Of a DNA stretch of 64,000 nucleotides, positions 23,259-34,543 are shown in pieces. The stretch's first letter is position 1. Each line of letters starts with the position of its first letter. A model generated the notes under the pieces. It saw only the letters and a list, made by a program, of their open reading frames with translations. It was not told the origin of the DNA and did not search any database. The position numbers and the translations under genes are program-made. The stretch comes from Phalacrocorax aristotelis (lineage: Eukaryota; Chordata; Aves; Suliformes; Phalacrocoracidae), in contig NC_134288.1 of assembly GCF_949628215.1 (NCBI RefSeq), positions 7,819,682-7,883,681 on the forward strand, in the 5' to 3' direction.

Positions 23259-24947
23259 CTTCCAAACCCAAATTCTTCTGTTACTAATTTCTATATGACT
23301 ATTAAAGGAAAAAAACATGTCTGAGGGCCCTGAGGCTGAGGAGATGGACGGCATGTTGGGCATGATCCATTGCCTCCTAGGGCAGATGTCCAAATGAGGG
23401 CAGGAGAACTCACCCCTAGATGCAGGCAGGCAACAGGGTCTCTGCTGCCTATGGATCCTTGTCACTGAAACCACTGAAACTGGTGTGATACCCATGAAAG
23501 AACTTCATAAAAATCTCATCCTTAGTCTCTTCTGCAAAATGGAAATGGGAGCACATTTCTGCTTCATGAAGAGATTATGAAGGCTGCAGCTCTGGAGGCA
23601 GAGTGGCAGTACCTCACACTGATTATTATCCTTTCAAGCAGATGTAATTACACTTATCAAGGCTTGTCTGACCCTGAATTTTACAATCTAGAAGTGCATA
23701 GTTCCCAGGATTAGTCTTTAGTGGTCAAAATTTAGTGGGAGCTGAAGGAGACTCTAGAGGAGACAGGAAGAACCAATTTGGGAACAGTTTTTTGTAGCAA
23801 ATATTATTTCTGAGGCTGAGAAGGGGTGTTTCAGGAGCTGCTTCATATACGGCCCAGCTGCCCTGGCTGGGAGCTGGAGAGTGCCTGTCCGAAGGGTGGT
23901 ACTTAGTCCTCTTAGCCTGTCTCTCTGGTCTCATCTGCTCCGAAGCCCCATCTGAACCTGGAGGGCCCATCGCGAAAGTAAAGCCAGTCCCATGCTGATC
24001 TCCAGCACTTCACCATTTCAGCCTCCTCTCCCCATGACCCAGTCTTCTCTGAAGACCTCCCTTGGAAGGCAAGGAGAGGAACTGGACATTGCTCAGGGGG
24101 GATCTAAATGCCACTGGACATTAAAAAAAAGATCTTAAGGATTAATGCACAAAAGATTACTCTTCCCAAGGAAAAACAAGATGTGCTTGTTGGAAGGCAA
24201 CATGCTGCTGGCATGGTTTGCCGGCTGAAGGGGCTCCTCTGTTCTCCTCCCTGTTATTTTAACCCCTGGTTCCAGATAATCTTGGCTACTTAATGGGCAC
24301 GTGGAAATATTTTGTCTTTCCCTAAAAGAACACAGATCATTTTCTACAGAAACCTCAGGACAAAGCCTCCTAGTTGCTGTAGAGGCAGAAAGGTTCTTGG
24401 ATTAATCATCAGACAGCAGGGAATTAAGAAACCTGGGGAGATGAATGCACAAGGGTTTTGTAAGAGAGATGCTTAAAAAAAATAATCCAGACCCACTTTG
24501 TTTCAAGTACCTCAGAAGCTGAGAGAATTTGGTGCATGTGGCTGCAGCTGTCACTTCACTTCTATAATTTAATATCATTGAGGTGCATTATGTCAAATAA
24601 TTACCTTAATGAAGACTGTAATGGGAGAAGGGAGGAAAATAATAGAGATACTTTGAGGAAACAAAGCTGCAAAGTTGCTTTGTTTTTAACCTGGCACTGA
24701 TTTAACTCCCCCTCCTTTGGCTGTTGCCCTTAGAGAGGTGTCTGATCTGCCTCTCTTTCAAAAATAATGTTTCAGATGCTCCACCAGTGATGGATTTTTG
24801 CATCTTGGATACAATACCATAGTTTCTGAGTTTGAAACAACCCAACACATAAAACCAGCTCTCGGTTCAGGCAAGTCCAGCCCTCCAAGTCCTGCTACTT
24901 CCCTGTTCCCTGCAGAGCACTCATTCAAATGTCAAGTTTATGTATTC
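23259..24947. other. intergenic stretch between solo LTR and CR1, no gene seen
   Basis: About 1.7 kb of unique-looking sequence. The part around 24530-24640 is AT-rich and low in CpG, and could be conserved noncoding DNA, but nothing in it can be named. Confidence 0.6.
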
Positions 24948-25206
24948 ATCATCGAGTCCAGCTGTTAACCCAACACTGCCAAGTCCATCTCTAAACCATG
25001 ACCCTAAGTGCCACATCTACGTGTCTCTTAAATACCTCCGGGGATGGTGTCTCAACCACGTCCCTGGGCAGCCTGTTCCAAGGCCCGATAGCCCTTTCAG
25101 TGAAGAAATTTTTCCTAACATCCAATCTAAACCTCCCCTGGTGCAACCTGAGGCTTTTTCTTCTCGTCCCATCACTTGCAACTTGGAAACAGAGACTGAC
25201 ACCCAA
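24948..25206 (-). mobile_element. CR1 LINE fragment, 3' end, 5'-truncated
   Basis: On the minus strand the translation matches the C-terminal end of CR1 ORF2: GRFRLDVRKNFF, FTERAIGPWNRLPRDVV and EVFKRHVDVALRVMV, then a stop and the start of the CR1 3' UTR with TTGGACTCGATGAT-like sequence (here CTGGACTCGATGAT). Only about 70 codons of the reverse-transcriptase ORF remain, which is usual for CR1 because most copies are 5'-truncated. The terminal short repeat of the 3' UTR is not visible. It sits just past the likely 3' end of OCSTAMP in the same orientation. Confidence 0.93.
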
Positions 25207-25255
25207 ATTGGCCTTTATTGGCAGGTCTCATCCTCTTTTGAGTTCCTTAAGCTAT

Positions 25256-25272
25256 TTTATTTATACTTTATT
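25256..25272 (-). terminator. probable OCSTAMP poly(A) signals
   Basis: Two AATAAA hexamers on the minus strand, at 25267-25272 and 25256-25261, about 670 nt after the OCSTAMP stop codon; a third lies at 25214-25219. They are the first canonical hexamers downstream of the gene and stand just before the CR1 fragment. Confidence 0.45.
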
Positions 25273-25938
25273 TTGAAGAGCCATTGCGAATTGATTTCAT
25301 AAAGTCCTCATGAGGTGATTTCCACCACCACCCATGCCCAGGATGTGCATCTTATGGTCATATTGGTCTTGAATTTTTTTCACTGAAATGACACTTTCTT
25401 ACATGAATAATCTTCTAAAAGCTAATATTTATCCAGTCTACCCAGGTTTCTGTGCATGAAACCTGAAAGAAAAACTCCCTGAAAATTAAATTAATCAACT
25501 CAAATGAGTTTTCTTTCTTGCTGCCTGATGGTATAACTTGAGAAAGAAAGGAAGTGTGTACTTCCCGCATGGATGTGATGGGGGAAGTAAAAGAGGTCTT
25601 CCCCCACCACGACACCCACATGTTTCCCACTTAATTTTGCCTAATACTGCAGATATCCTCCAAGTCATATGAGCTATCTCCCACCATTCCCGGAACAGCC
25701 GACTCCAGACCTTCTAGAGAAAAAAAAAAAAGAAGTAAATTTAGCCTGTTTTTCTCAAATTAATGCAAAATGTGACATTTCACCTTGGTGGGGTGGGGAG
25801 GGTTGTATTGGCAAATATTTTCCCCCAGACTCCAAACACTTCTCTGAATCTGGAAGGTTAAAGAGGATCCCATTGCAGAAGCCTGTGCCCAGCCACTGCC
25901 ACAGGTCTCAGGCATCCCCTGCATTTCCAAAAGTACCC

Positions 25939-26274
25939 TTAGTTTCTCACGCAGTTTTTTTCCTCTTTGTGCTTCCTGGACAGCTTCTTGTAGAGGTAAT
26001 GTGCTCGCTTCTCCTCCCAGGTCTCAAAGAAGGAGCCTGCAATTTTTCTGCACAGGCGGTGTGCATAGGTTTCCAGGAATACGGTGGCATAGAGGATGCA
26101 GAAGAGCAGCCCCACGACAAGCATCACAGAGGGGTTGGGAGGCGTGGGGGGACTGATCCTACAGTGGGCAGAGCTGAAGATCAGAGAATGGTTGTAGTTT
26201 TTTTCAAAGTCCAGAAGTGTTAATTCTTTGTAAAGAAGGAGTCTCAAAAGAGAGGGCAGGATCCCTATTTTAGC
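25939..26274 (-). CDS. OCSTAMP: OCSTAMP coding exon 3, 336 nt (residues 364-474)
   Basis: Acceptor TTAATTTCAG|GCTAAA continues the frame in phase 0 to TAA at 25941-25939. It encodes the last extracellular part with SSAHCRISPP (human TSARCPLL), a final membrane segment, ETYAHRLCRKIAGSFF (human EAYARRLRHAIAASFF) and a basic tail. Confidence 0.92.
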   Translation of the reverse strand, partial: AKIGILPSLLRLLLYKELTLLDFEKNYNHSLIFSSAHCRISPPTPPNPSVMLVVGLLFCILYATVFLETYAHRLCRKIAGSFFETWEEKRAHYLYKKLSRKHKEEKNCVRN

Positions 26275-29200
26275 CTGAAATTAAGAGAGTTGAGAGTTAA
26301 GAGTTAAACGGGGTATGAACAAAACAAAATGAATTGGCTACTACATAACAATCAGCATGGGGGCTGTAATCACCGTTACCGCGTGTTTGGGTGCGTTAAG
26401 AGAAGGACGTTGAAGTGCATGCACACGTCAGGCTGAGTGAGAGTAACAGCATGATGTGTAGGCACCAAGTACTTGGCATGGTGAGACCCAGGCTTATCTG
26501 TGATCTTCATCTGCTGTTACAGAGATCCTAACAGGTATTCACTGTGTGAGACTTACAATAAAAACATAATAGACAGCAGTATTAGTGGCTGCATATTTGA
26601 ATATCAGAGGTTTTTTCTGAGCCCTGATCATTTTACTGTAAATTCATCATAAGCAGGTATCTGTGCTAAGGAACCCCAGGGCTGAGGAGGGAGGCAGGCT
26701 GCATGGTAGAAGAGGAAAGGTAAAAAACTAAACCAGAACTAGTCCAGATAAAAGATATTAAAATCGATAGACACTGGGGAGGCTTGTGAAAAGAATTGTA
26801 TGGGAGGACAACAAAGCCAGTGAGCGGGGCTTTCTCCTTAAAGAACAGCCCAGGCAATAAGATGAGGAGACATCCTGACAGCCGAGACATGTATTCATCT
26901 GCTTCCCCCTTCCTTCTGTGCTTGCACCCACTCTGTGGCAGGGGGACAGTGCCGCAGGGACACTTGTTCCTCCACCCTGCCTAGGGAAGGGACCTGGAGG
27001 TACGGGGACATCCCACTGCCACATGCTAGCAGTGTCTTTGAAGCATGAGGCACCATTTACTCCTCTCCTCACTCCCAAGGGGCCGTACTTTGGAGTGGGC
27101 ATACGCTGCTATTTGATGCACTGGAAGGAACAACTGAGGCTGTGTCTCTACCTCCTTCCCCTCAAGCCTGTTAGGTTTCTTGTCCAGCTGGCTGTTGGGG
27201 AGGGAAGTAAGGATCATGTAAATAAGGCTACAAAAATTTTAAATCCCACCACCACCTCCTGTGATGTGATACCTAGCAGGGTTCCCACGCAGGGAAGGAG
27301 AGGGGACTCCAACACTTACTTTGTATTTGATGCTGAGAGTGACGGGCACCGCAGAGAACTGAGCCGCCTTTCTCACCACGGTGTCTGCCACCCTGAATGC
27401 AAAGTGGTCCATTGCCACGACCACCAGCATCAGCATCAGGGCCACAGTGAGAAGCATGGCTTGAACGAGGCACAGCATAACTTCTTCCCGGGACAACTTC
27501 AAGCCTGATGGTCGAATAAGGCTTTTGGATGAGCCCACCAGCAGATGAGCTGATCTTTTCTCCACAGCTAAACGCTCCAGCTTCTTCGTGATGTAAAAAT
27601 TGTCAAAGCGAAGGTTGGTGAGATAATTTTTCAAATACCAGGTGGACTCAAAACAGAGATAGAGCGTGGAGAAGCCGGCAACCAGCCTGTTGCCTACTCG
27701 TACAGAGTCTTTGACCAGTATCTCAACAGCCAAAAAGTCCCTCCCAATTTTCTCACCAGCAAGGTGCATTTGTTGGTAAATCAAGCTGCTGTTGTTAAGC
27801 AAAGAAAACTGAAAATGTCCATTCATAGGCCTATAAATATTAATGGAATTAACTGTTTCCTGGATTGCATCCCCAAACTGCCAGGAAGCTGTCTCTAGCA
27901 GAGCAGTTGAGTTCAGAAGACTCTCAGAGGAATTCTTGCAGATGCACTTTATAATTTGCAGTATGGTTTTAATGTTGCTTATGATGTTGGGTGTTATGTT
28001 AACCACTACTATCATGATGCAGGTTGACAAGAGAAGCTTCCGGCCTTGTTTGGTACCTAACGTAGGCATGATCATACTGAAGACACAACGGGCAGGATGC
28101 ACCAAGAAAAGGGTCAGGAGAAGGAGCAGACTGAAGGAGACTGCCATTGCAATGCAGAGGTGCTGGGAGTACTCCAGGGAAGCAAACATCCAGTTGTAAA
28201 AGAGGCCTCCTATCACCACTGTAGTGCATGAACACTGCAGAAGCAAGGTCCACAGCTCTCTGACATTTGCTGGGACAGGCTTGGAGTAAACAGACCACTG
28301 GTCTGCCATGGTCCTGCGCACCTTTGGGAACAGAAAGTCTTCACAGTAGACACGGGCTCTCATCCTGTACAAAGAGCAAGTAGCGGGTGTTAACAGAGGA
28401 AGTACAGAAACATGCTAATTAGGGGGCTTTCTCGAGATGATCATTCATGGGTCTTCATAATGTCCTTCTCCGAGTGCCTCCACCCTCCTCCACTTCTCTT
28501 CTAACCTGAGTAGCTAGGACTGAGATCGCCCCTGGAAGCAGGCAGGACACAGAACATCAAGGCAGTTCTTGAAAGATCAAATACCAAGTACAGTGTGACT
28601 GCTTCTCCTCTAATGCAAGGGCTGGAAAGCATTGTATTATTCTATAAAAATTGTAATATATTCATTCAGAGGGGTCAACTCCTTAGCAGCGGCTAGGAGT
28701 GGCTTTAGTTGTTATTTAGAGGATGCTGCAGGGAGAAAGAGGAGGCTCCTGGCTGCTGTGGAAATTGTTAGAACAGCTGTATAATTACAGAGGTGTTCAA
28801 TGAATAAGAGGCAGTTGAGTGGGAGTTTCTGATCTCCCTGCCTGATAGGAGGACACTAAACAAAAATCTGCAGGTTTAAGAGTGACAAATAAAGAACTGA
28901 TCAGAGAAAAGAGTTTCACACTGAAGTTCCAGTACCAGAGGAAATCTCCAAGGATAAGAATTTGGCGACTGCAGACAAAATGAAATGTCCCATAAAGCTA
29001 TTTAAAAGTCTAATGAAAACAAATGTTTGGGAAGGAATATAATTTCTCAGGCCTCACATCTGGAGTGACTCTCCAGAGACTAGAAAACCTGGTAGGGAGA
29101 AAGCATTTCCCCAGGACTAAACCCAGCCAGACGATTCCCATCTCCCCCCCGCCTGACAGCAGCCTCAGTTACCCTTTGAGGAAGAATTTTGACTAGCAAA

Positions 29201-29325
29201 GGACATTCTTCAGTGGAAAAAGACCATTCAACAGCTATCAAGACAGAGGGAAGGAGAGGGATTAAAGCAGACACTACTTACCCAGTGGCGGAGAGGTGCC
29301 CCAGTCTTGCTTGAAAACTCTTCAT
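25939..29325 (-). CDS. OCSTAMP: OCSTAMP, osteoclast stimulatory transmembrane protein, three coding exons, 474 aa
   Basis: Multi-pass membrane protein of the DC-STAMP family, needed in mouse for fusion of osteoclast precursors into multinucleate cells. Exons 29282-29325, 27320-28364 and 25939-26274 join in phases 2 and 0. Family marks seen: SKPVPANVREL near 42-52 (mammals FSQPVPAS), PTLGTKQGRKLLLS near 115-128, LTNLRFDNFYITKKL before TM5, and PVTLSIKYK at the exon 2 end. Hydrophobic segments lie near 52-75, 82-104, 124-146, in the 240s, near 325-350, and in the last exon (SVMLVVGLLFCILYATVF). It ends KKLSRKHKEEKNCVRN, so the cytoplasmic tail is shorter than in human (about 566 aa). SLC13A3 lies upstream in the same orientation, as in mammals. 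Exons 2 and 3 are firm; the short first exon is inferred. Confidence 0.92.
26275..27319 (-). other. OCSTAMP intron 2, nothing else seen
   Basis: 1045 bp between coding exons 2 and 3, with GT and AG ends on the minus strand. No repeat or other exon recognised. Confidence 0.8.
27320..28364 (-). CDS. OCSTAMP: OCSTAMP coding exon 2, 1045 nt (residues 15-363)
   Basis: Acceptor CTCTTTGTACAG|GATGAG and donor TACAAA|GTAAGT. It carries most of the membrane domain, including the first five hydrophobic segments and the LRFDN motif. In-frame ATGs at 28363 and 28309 are possible starts if the 44-nt upstream exon is not used. Confidence 0.94.
28365..29281 (-). other. OCSTAMP intron 1, nothing else seen
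   Basis: 917 bp, defined if the 44-nt first coding exon is right. The part 28620-28830 is AT-rich and free of recognisable repeats; regulatory sequence is possible but not shown. Confidence 0.55.
29282..29325 (-). CDS. OCSTAMP: OCSTAMP coding exon 1, 44 nt (residues 1-14 and part of 15)
   Basis: ATG at 29325-29323 with A at -3 opens MKSFQARLGHLSAT and runs into a strong donor CTGG|GTAAGT. It ends in phase 2, matching the acceptor at 28364, and gives 46 residues before the end of the SKPVP motif against about 42 in mouse. Similarity to mammals here is weak, so this rests on splice sites, phase and length. Confidence 0.6.
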
Positions 29326-32300
29326 GCTCCAGTGCCTTATTGCTCTCAGAGAGGATCCTGGATGCAGCTGCCTGTGAGACACAGGATAGGAAACCAAGGC
29401 AGCTAGCACCGGAGAGCCAGGATTCAAAAAAAACCAATTAAAAAAGACATTTTAGGGCAATTCCAATCAACAACACTGGCAGTTCCTGAAGTGAGTGGCA
29501 AACCTGGTGTGTGAATCCCGGGGGATAACCCCACTACAGGGCAGAGACAGGATGCACAGCACTGCTTGGGCTTTACACTTCTGATCTTACTGTTGTTGCA
29601 CAGAAGGCTTAGTTTCATGACACATCACTGAAAAAAATGAGTCAGTGACATATGGACTGACAAAGATGGAACAAGCATCACATGGGACATGGGGTGTCAC
29701 CGAACCTTGCGGGGAAACCAGCTGTCTCATCCCAGCTGATTTCTCCCACTGTCCACCAGCGAGCAGCAAGGTTAGGACTTCTGTCAGAGAGAACAGGGGC
29801 TTTTCCTCTTTCAGACATCGGTCATGGCACGAAGGGCATGGTAGGATCCAACAATCCACGGGCTGATGATTTTTCATCTTTACTGGCAGGCTGCTGCTCC
29901 CTGCTGAAACCGTGAGCTCATGTGCAGGGTACGCAAACCACCTAAAGGCTTCTCTCACAGTCCTAGCAGAGTAAGATGAAGCTTCAAGTTGAACCTGTCC
30001 CAATTCCCTATAGCAAGCAAATCCACTGCAAAGAAAGCCCTGCCGCAGGCAGGATTCCCAAAGTGCTGAGAAGCTCCCCAATGTGCAAGCCAGGATGTGG
30101 GGTCCGCATGGGACCAGCTCGCCTGATCGCTGGGATGTGCAGGGCACAGAGCTCCAGCCACCAAACCCACCCACTGGTAGAAGAGGACTAGCCCATGGTG
30201 TTTGCTCTTCAGTTATGTTTCCAAAGAAGAAGGTCCCCCCTCCTCTGATCAGCTGGCACACAAGAGAAGTGTACCACCACTGCCTACCCCCTTGCACTAA
30301 GCCTGTGGGTTACGAGAGCCTTCCCTGGGTCCCAAAAAAACCTGCCCCTTTGCTAAGACGCTTTCACACTAAGCCACCGCTTGTGGGCAAAGGCAAAACA
30401 GCTCACCCAGCTGCCACTGAGCACACCCCTTACGGGGAACCGCTGTCCCGTGCCAAGGCAAGCTGATCCAGGACTTCCCACCGGGTGGGAACAGCTAGGC
30501 CCCTGGGATGTTCTCATGCTCCCCTGGGCGGGAGAGGGCAAAGGGTTGGAGGTCAGTCCTGTCCTGGCCTCCCCCAGGGACGGGGCACATGGGCCTCTGC
30601 TCTCCAGCGAGCGGTGGGAGAGCAGCACCTTCCCCAGGGGATATGGCCAGACCCCATGGCTGCAGCAGTCATTGGAGGATGAGCGATCATGAGCACGAGC
30701 GGGCAGAGCAAACCTCTCACTGCTTCTTCAGCCCTTCCTGCAGGTACCAGACCAGGCCCTTTCTGCCCTTTCTGCTCCACTCAACAGCTCTGTTTTATTG
30801 CTAGAGTTTTTCTTTTTCCCACATGACTGATAGAGCAAAGGTTTCCTCCTGGTGCTCTGGAGCACAGACACCGGATGAGAAACTCTGACTGCCTCCAGCT
30901 GGGAAGAGGCACCAGCCAGGCAGATATGAAATAAAGTGCCATTTGTTTGGAGCATCCATAGCAATTGCTTGCACAGGCCATGGATTAGGCCTTGAATTCA
31001 ATCTGCAGACTATAAAGGACCACCCCAAAAGGGCCACAGCTGTATTCTGCAAAACTCACCAAGTTCTCCTTAGTCTCTATTCTGAGATTAAACTTCTTTC
31101 TCACCATATTTCTGAGCTAACTGATTTCATCAGCCCCTAGGACCCCATCCAGGCTAAGCAGATAGCTTTTTGGGTCGCAAAAAATTATTAGCAATAAAGA
31201 ACTAAAAAACCCTCAAGTCCACAACATAGTGATGAGTGTTTTCTGAGCCTGTTGTATCACATGGCAAAGGGGAGCTGAAGTCGGGGGCAGAGCTGTGCTT
31301 GACCGGTAACTCCAGGCAGCACCAAGAAGTAGTTGTATGCAAAGTCAAACCTATATTGTCTTCCTCTGGCGCAATTCAAAATTGATCTTTGCAGGCTGGA
31401 CTATCCTAAATCTAGGTTATCTTCTGGTTTACATCCTGAACTGAAACTGATAACCTCTGAATGAGCTAAAACCATCAGTGCCATCAACGTCACCATCTTT
31501 CCCCAGAGCACAATGAACAAGCTTGCTTTGCCAAAAAAAAAAATATTGTTAAAAGTGTGTGAGTTTATACAGGTACGCGAAGAACCGCGGGCGAAGGCTG
31601 GGAAGCAGGACACGGGTGGGACCACGGGACCATCTCCGCGAAGCAACTGTGACACCTTGCGGTCAGATTCTGCTAAAGTACCTCAAAGGCTGTTCATTTC
31701 GGCTCGGAAACTGAAGTCTGTGGGTGGCAGTTTTAAGGAAGACTGAGGAAGTGAAGCAGAAATGGGATGCTTCAAGGTTCCTCTCCCACCCTGCGTCACT
31801 GGGGATCTTGTGGCCCAGCTCCCAGGTGGTATAAGGGGGCTTTGCTTTCCTGACAAGCTGCAGTCTCTATAGACCTCAAGCTCTAAAAAATTCTAACATC
31901 CCTGATGTAGACTTTTTAGCACTACACTAGGAGAGAAAGAAGAGACCCACCTAGCTTGCTGTAACTCTAGGAAGACAACAGAGGGTTTCATTTGTATCAT
32001 AGCCAGAAAGCATAGCCTGGCTTTGCTCTGATTAGGGATGGTGACTGATCTTGTACCCACCAGGACAGAGATTTTAAATCCCTTTCTGCTTTGCAGACTG
32101 CAGTGCTCACAGAGTGGGTCTCAGGGGAGTCACAACAAGAACCTCTTGCCAAGACACCTGCACGTTCAACCTGTAGTGACAGGGTAACCCCACAGGGGTG
32201 ACACGGATGGGAGGGGGTGCAATGTAAAGGAGCAGCTGTATCACAGGTAGAGTGTGGGGTACATGAACTATACAGCTTAAGAAAATGACTGGGTAAAGAA

Positions 32301-33464
32301 GATGGAGGGATAAAAATAGGATGATTTAAGGCTGAAGATACTTCCCCACGATAATATCATCAGCACCTGTTGATCATGTTATTCTGCCATTCAAGAAATC
32401 GGGGGTGTGGGAAAGATTAGCCCATTAGTGTGATTTGTTGCTTGTTAAAATCACATGCAAATGAACAACTTACAGTGATACAGAGCCAGGTCGTGTCGTC
32501 TTAGGTTTCTACTATAGAAATATAGAAAAATCCTGGCAATATCCTTTCAGTGACTGATGAGCAATAACCATGACAAGGGAACCAAGGCTATGTAACCTGC
32601 AATAGCTGAATTTCCCCTATCATGCCAGGCTTTCATTTGTTTCTGGAAGCTTTCCTTTTCTCTACTGAACATCCAGCATCACTGGTGGAAATCAGCTGAG
32701 CATAGCCCCAGAACCACTCACTGCTGTAAAGACCCATAAAGCAGCTCTTCTGTTTGAACAGTGTGTAAAGAAACTTGAATGCTTCTGGGATAAGATACTA
32801 CAAAATGCTTTCCTATTGTAAATAAACCAGAGTAATTCTCCTCCAAGTGTCTCAGGAGAACATGTGGATGTTGGGCCAGGATTGGATGGAGAACATCAAA
32901 GGAGTAAAGCAGAGATATTCTGGATGTTGAATTTCAATGCGTGAATGGCATTTCCTGTTAATTAAAATTCACAAGCAGACTGCTGATGTGAATGGCTTTT
33001 GTGATGGTTGTTGGATTTTTACATTCCTAGAGAAACGGTGCATAGGTGGGCAAAGTTCCTTTAAAAAGGTTAGTACAGCATTTAAAATGCCTTTTCCTGG
33101 AAATTTTCATATCTTTCCTCACATCACAGACCCTTAAAGAATAATGGAGTTGAGTTACCCTTAAAAGCTGCTTTTGGCAAATTTTAGTACTGGAGGCAGC
33201 AAATGGAATCAGAAATTATTCACCCTTGAACCCCAGATATACTAAATCTTAATATCTCTGTTTAAAAAAAAATATTAAATCAAGCATGCCAGACAACTGC
33301 TGCTCTCACAGGTGCCTGGATATGAAAAAGCAGAATTAGGTAATGCCGTCATCCACATGCCTTAAACCAGATCCTCTGGGGAGCCCTGGAAAATGCAGAG
33401 GCTGCTGATAGAGCTGGCAGAAGCCAGGTCTTCGACTAAAGTAGAGGTTTAGGATCCAGGTGGT
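29326..33464. other. OCSTAMP upstream region, no gene seen
   Basis: About 4.1 kb between the OCSTAMP start and a MIR relic. An acceptor-like TGTCTCACAG near 29366-29375 may bound a 5' UTR exon that includes the start codon. No CpG island, other exon or clear transposon. Confidence 0.6.
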
Positions 33465-33630
33465 CATCACACCTTTGCCACATCTGCCAAGACCCCATTG
33501 TGTGACCTTGGGCAAGTCACTGGTCCCCTCTCTGCCTCAGCTTCCCATGTCGGCACAGAGATAATAAACCTTCCCTGGCTGCATTTGTGAAATACCTCTG
33601 ATCTCTGAACAGCTAGTGCCACAGACATGC
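33465..33630 (+). repeat. MIR-like SINE relic
   Basis: The plus strand carries TGTGTGACCTTGGGCAAGTC followed by a CTCTCTGCCTCAGCTTCCC-like stretch and GAGATAATAA, the hallmark order of the MIR (CORE-SINE) middle and 3' half. MIR is over 100 million years old and occurs in low numbers in birds. Ends are approximate. Confidence 0.85.
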
Positions 33631-34464
33631 CTGGGTGCTGGGAGTGGCTTCTGGAGACTTCCACACAAACTTTGTGGCCTCAGTTCTGCTTTCATGCCCA
33701 AGCAAAACCATCCTCCTGGATTGAACTAGGATGCACCAAGCCAGAGCTGAGACCGTAAGTAAATCTGTGACCCCTACATCTGCAATGGAGCTGGACTGGA
33801 TGTTACCCTTTGAGCCTCAAAATTGGATGATCCAAAGGCCCTTGCTGCCTGTCCTCCAGGCTGCAGGGACAGAGGCAGCTCTGTTCCAGTGACCGACTCT
33901 GCCTCACTGCAGCAGCAGCTCTAGCCGCAGCAGGTCAGTGGCACAGGAGGGCTCCTTCCTGCAGCACCAGGCATGCGGGGCACAGCCCATTCTCTGGTCC
34001 CAGGACGGCCGTGCTGCACTGTTCCTGGGACAGCCAGCTGCGAAAGGAAGCTGCAGGGAGCAATCTTCCCTTCACCATTCAGCCCATCGTCACTAAGCCA
34101 TGACGAGGAACATCCGTGCAGAACGACGGTGCCCAAAGCCAGCGCACCACCAGCACGGAGCTGCCGCGAGGAAGCGGGACAGTGATACAGGGTACCCCCA
34201 GCAACGGCAGCTGCCGGGGCTGCACTTCTTTTGCACAGCAGCCCTGAGATGCTGCACTAGGAGCCTTCCCAGTCTTGCTCCTCTGCTTAACAGGGTTCCA
34301 TTTTGGCTGAGACCGGGAGGGAGACCTCACTGCTCTCCTGCTCCTCCTGAGGAACCACTGGTCAAATCAGGGGGTGAAGCTAGGGGAGGGGAAGGCTGGG
34401 GCTTTGCTTGTCTCCTCTCAATTTACAGAGCAAACAGGACGATGTGACGTGCTAACAAATGTGC
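33631..34464. other. intergenic sequence between MIR relic and SLC13A3 3' end
   Basis: About 0.8 kb, GC-richer than its surroundings from 33850 to 34420. No exon recognised; short ORFs on both strands lack family motifs. Confidence 0.6.
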
Positions 34465-34470
34465 TTTATT
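34465..34470 (-). terminator. probable SLC13A3 poly(A) signal
   Basis: AATAAA on the minus strand, 1.4 kb past the stop codon, followed by a T/G-containing stretch. It is the first canonical hexamer after the stop, apart from one overlapping the last codons; an ATTAAA at 34866-34871 is a weaker alternative. Confidence 0.5.
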
Positions 34471-34488
34471 GTACATTTTCCACAGTCA

Positions 34489-34543
34489 TTAAGGATTTTG
34501 TTCAACTTAAGGATTTTGTTGAACCTTAAGGATTTTTTTGAAC
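34489..34543 (-). repeat. three short tandem units of 18, 19 and 18 bp
   Basis: Plus-strand copies at 34489-34506, 34507-34525 and 34526-34543 all start TTAAGGATTTT and end with an AAC. They fall inside the probable SLC13A3 3' UTR, some 20-75 nt before its likely poly(A) signal. Confidence 0.9.

Noticed and set aside
24530-24640. AT-rich stretch that reads like a conserved noncoding element
   Set aside because: No alignment available, and AT-richness alone does not show conservation.
27239-28372. A single long OCSTAMP frame of 377 codons
   Set aside because: It runs past the donor at 27319 and past the acceptor at 28365. The true exon is shorter at both ends.
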